Shown here: in pieces, positions 61,770 to 64,000 of the stretch
Numbering within the stretch: position 1 is the stretch's first letter
Layout: each line of letters starts with the position of its first letter
Source of the DNA: Latrodectus hesperus
Taxonomy: Eukaryota; Arthropoda; Arachnida; Araneae; Theridiidae
Reading direction: 5' to 3'
Assembly (NCBI GenBank): GCA_037975125.1
Contig: CM075850.1
Span: forward strand, 72,273,890-72,337,889
Length of the DNA: 64,000 bases
Position numbers and translations under genes: made by a program
Notes under the pieces: generated by a model
Database searches by the model: none
The model's input: the letters and a program-made list of their open reading frames with translations, nothing else
Told to the model about the DNA's origin: nothing

Positions 61770-63164
61770 CTGGCCATTAAAATTGCTACACCAAGAAGGA
61801 ATGCAAATAACAGAATGATATTTATTGGACACATACATTATAGTGGAAAGAACAAGTGATTAGATTTACAGGAAATTAGGATGTATAGATCTTGAGAAAT
61901 CAGTACCCAGAGCAGCCACCTCTAGCTACAATAACAGTATTTATCCGCCTAGGCATGGAGTCAAACAGAGATTGTATGGCATTTAGGGGGATCTCAGTCC
62001 ATGCAGCTTCAACACTATGCCACAGTTCATCGACAGTAAAGGATGGTGAGTGATGGCGTGCCAATCGCTCGGCAACCATTGACCCCACGTTCCCAATTGG
62101 TGACAGATCAGGAGAACGTGCTGGCCAGGGTAACAGTCGAACCTGTTCTGCATCAAGGAAGTTCAGAACAGTACGGGCAACATGCTGTCGTGCATTATCC
62201 TGTTGAAACAAAGCATTAGGGAAGCCTCGAAGATAGGGCAGAGCCACGGGCCTTAACACATTGAAAATGTAACGGTTGCTGTTCAAAGTGCCGGTAATGC
62301 GAACAAGAGGTGATCGAGACGTGTATCCAATGTCACCCCATACCATCACTCCAGCAGGTGGGCCAGTATGGTGATGTCCAATGCAAGCTGGCAATGCGCG
62401 TTCTCCACGATGCCTCCAAACACGGATGCGGCCATCATGGTCCTGTATACAGAACCGAGATTCATCTGTAAAGATGACGTGATGCCATTTCCGCGTCCAG
62501 GTTCGTCGCTGATCACACCATTGAAGGCGCTCCTGTCTGTGACGCAGCGTCAATGGTAACCGAAGCCATGGTCGCCGTGTAGACAATCCATGCTGCTGCA
62601 AACGTCGTCGAACTGTTCGAGCAGAAACTTGTTGCCTTGCAAATGACTCCATTTCTCGACTCAGGGTACGTGACGTGGCTGAACGATCCCTTGTGACCAT
62701 GCGGATAAGATGTCTGTCTTCTCTGCTGTTAGTGATGCGGGGTCGCTGAGATCCTGCATGACGTTTCCGTATGATTGTCCTGAACCCATTGATTTCATAT
62801 TCTGCTAACAGTCATGGGGTCTCGACCGACGCGAGCAGCAACATTGCGGTATGATAAACCGCAGTCCCGGTAGGCTATAATCCTTCCTCGATCAAAGTCA
62901 GACACGTGCTGATAGGTGCATTACTTCTTACACGAGGCATTACAACAACTTTCTTTGCCGAAAACAACGTTGAAATGGAAATTGAGTATGAGAAAACTGT
63001 CAAATCTCTAGTTTTATACACATTGTAGATGTCGCTACTGTCGTCTGCTTTGTATGAATGCGCAGAAAATCTAAACATTTGCATATCACAGCAAGTTCTA
63101 CCTGTCATGCAAATTTCACGTGTGTGGTGTGCCGCCTTCCTGGTGTAGCAATTTTAATGGCCAG
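61770..63164 (-). mobile_element. Tc1-like DNA transposon (second family)
   Basis: Terminal inverted repeats start CTGGCCATTAAAATTGCTAC and agree over about 31 bp with one or two mismatches (left 61770, right end 63164). A TA precedes the left end. The right flank reads TTG, so the second TA is lost or the end is slightly further out. Symmetry continues outward: both flanks read TATATATATACACACA towards the element, so the repeat may really extend to about 61749-63185. One broken minus-strand transposase fills the interior. Confidence 0.9.
61900..62940 (-). pseudogene. Tc1-like transposase, catalytic acid lost
   Basis: The span from ATG 62940 (MPRVRSNA) to the stop is about 346 codons, full Tc1 length. 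The N-terminal helix-turn-helix part (YQHVSDFDRGRIIAYRDCG, VGRDPMTVSRI) is reached only after a frameshift near 62920, has a TGA where Trp is expected after VSRI, and returns to frame near 62770 through a one-base change. The main open part (62700-61900) has VIFTDESRF and FQQDNARQH, holding the first two catalytic Asp. The third motif, 34 residues on, reads SPIGNVGSMVAERL where the family has an acidic residue and Trp (IENVW). So DD34E is lost by GAG-to-GGG-type change at 62092-62094. Confidence 0.93.
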
Positions 63165-63185
63165 TTGTGTGTATATATATATATA

Positions 63186-63811
63186 CAGTATGTCCACTAA
63201 AGTCCCTTGCCACCCTCTTAACTTCGGAACGGCTGCTGCTATATTCATAAAAGTGATGTCTAGGTACAGTAAAGTAGCCATGCGCTACTGAATGAAACCA
63301 TCTAGCGCACCACCTGGTGGAAAACTATGGAGTTAGCATTTGTATCTCGAAAACGGAACGAGATAGGTAGAAAAAGTGAATTACAAAGTTGTAGAGCATC
63401 CTCGATTTAATACAGAAAGATACCTTAGGCATTAATGTGAAGAATACAACGGTTAAAACGCGCATTTGTTGTTTCGGGCTGTGACGTGGCAAATCGTACG
63501 CGTGCATATTTAAAAAAACAAATCGTTTTCTTTCACCGTTAGCCGTGAAAGAAATCTATTTACATTTTCGTGATTACATTTTTCCCTTTTATTTCGAAAT
63601 GGGAAGAACGGAAGTATTAAAAATAATTCCAACAATTTATATGCAAATACGTAAGAAACGTCATGCCTGTTCACCTGAAACAGGTATAAAAGAGACATTT
63701 TCTTGGTAATACCGGATTTTGTGGAGAGCCTGCCGTAGTTTAATCTAAAGAATCCATGGTTTCAACATGACAGCGCGCCTGTTCACTAGACATCTCCAGT
63801 GAAGCAGTGCC
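63186..63811 (+). mobile_element. Left part of a third DDE transposon, interrupted
   Basis: It starts CAGTATGTCCACTAAAGTCC after a TA at 63184-63185, directly beside the previous element. Composition is less AT-rich than background. A transposase fragment appears near its right side and is then interrupted by a SINE. The right end is outside the window, so the left boundary rests on the TA and on the abrupt change after the TATATA run. A CTCF-like CCACCAGGTGGTGC (minus strand, 63307-63320, 13 of 14 positions) lies inside. Confidence 0.6.
63712..63811 (+). pseudogene. Transposase fragment with second DDE motif
   Basis: In one frame the sequence reads PDFVESLP, stop, FNLKNPWFQHDSAPVH, stop, TSPVKQC. 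The FQHDSAPVH word is the second catalytic Asp motif (Asp codon 63769-63771) of Tc1/IS630-type transposases. Two in-frame stops and the lack of N-terminal coding upstream show an internally deleted, dead copy. The SINE inserted right after the VKQC codons. The continuation should resume beyond position 64000. Confidence 0.65.
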
Positions 63812-63986
63812 GAGCTGGCAGCCGAATGGTTAGCGCTCTTGCCTTCGGTTCAACATTTCGTGGGTTCGAATCCCACCTTGGGCATGGATGTTTGTAGTGG
63901 TTCGGAATCCACTTTAAGCCGTAGGTCCCGGTCTAATTAGTCCTCGTGTGCCAAAAATGACCGTTGAGCGACAAACAAACCAAACC
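63812..63986 (+). repeat. SINE family I, young full-length copy with 14-bp TSD
   Basis: Direct repeats AGTGAAGCAGTGCC (63798-63811) and AGTGAAGCAGTACC (63987-64000) differ at one base and flank a 175-bp body. The head contains an A-box region TGGCAGCCGAATGG (63816-63829) and a perfect B box GGTTCGAATCC (63863-63873), the internal RNA polymerase III promoter of a tRNA-derived SINE. The tail ends ACAAACAAACCAAACC. It is the reference copy for the family in this window and disrupts a transposon. Confidence 0.9.
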
Positions 63987-64000
63987 AGTGAAGCAGTACC

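Noticed and set aside
63816..63873. tRNA gene (A and B boxes)
   Set aside because: The boxes belong to a SINE head. No acceptor stem pairing is evident and the body and tail match other SINE copies. The same goes for 53584, 56695 and 41438.

Overview
The window reads as AT-rich, intron-dominated nuclear DNA of an arthropod, most likely a spider. This is judged from the transposon families, two tRNA-derived SINE families, long (TA)n tracts and the splice signals. There are no operons, Shine-Dalgarno sites, CRISPR arrays, rRNA genes or intact tRNA genes. Almost all short open frames are chance frames in AT-rich or repeat DNA.

Only one host protein-coding exon is well supported. It lies on the + strand at 58508-58671, with its ATG at 58537. 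It opens a protein with an N-myristoylation signal (MGAKSS) followed by a lysine-rich segment, resembling the N terminus of MARCKS/AKAP200-type membrane-anchored proteins. The exon has a polypyrimidine-AG acceptor upstream, an in-frame stop before the ATG, and a GTAAAA donor after codon 45. The rest of the gene lies beyond the window. A GC-richer, promoter-like island at 5.48-6.07 kb ends at a strong GTAAGTATT donor. Two further islands at 39.0-39.25 and 48.4-48.92 kb also end at good donors. My working model, which is inference, is that the window is the 5' end of one gene: one or more non-coding first exons, then an intron of up to about 52 kb, then the start-codon exon. Several GC-richer islands inside that intron could be enhancers. 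Their notable motifs are a perfect CLEAR palindrome, AP-1 sites, an inverted nuclear-receptor repeat, an FTZ-F1/ERR site and palindromic homeodomain-type sites.

Mobile DNA. 20.29-21.52 kb: an internally deleted hAT element that keeps its ends and transposase C terminus but has lost the catalytic core. 45.41-45.74 kb: a 5'-truncated LINE tail with a perfect 13-bp target-site duplication. 54.48-56.09 kb: a Tc1-like element with IR/DR ends and a broken transposase. 61.77-63.16 kb: a second Tc1-like element whose transposase lost its third catalytic acid. 63.19-64.0 kb: a further DDE element fragment interrupted by a SINE with a 14-bp target-site duplication. SINE copies and tails of at least two families are scattered throughout.

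Repeats. There are seven (TA)n tracts of about 54-100 bp, a six-unit 51-bp minisatellite at 27.16 kb, a diverged duplication around one TA tract, a dispersed pair at 1.3 and 11.2 kb, and an isolated 40-nt near-perfect palindrome at 60.28 kb. Remaining stretches are AT-rich non-coding DNA in which I see nothing specific.
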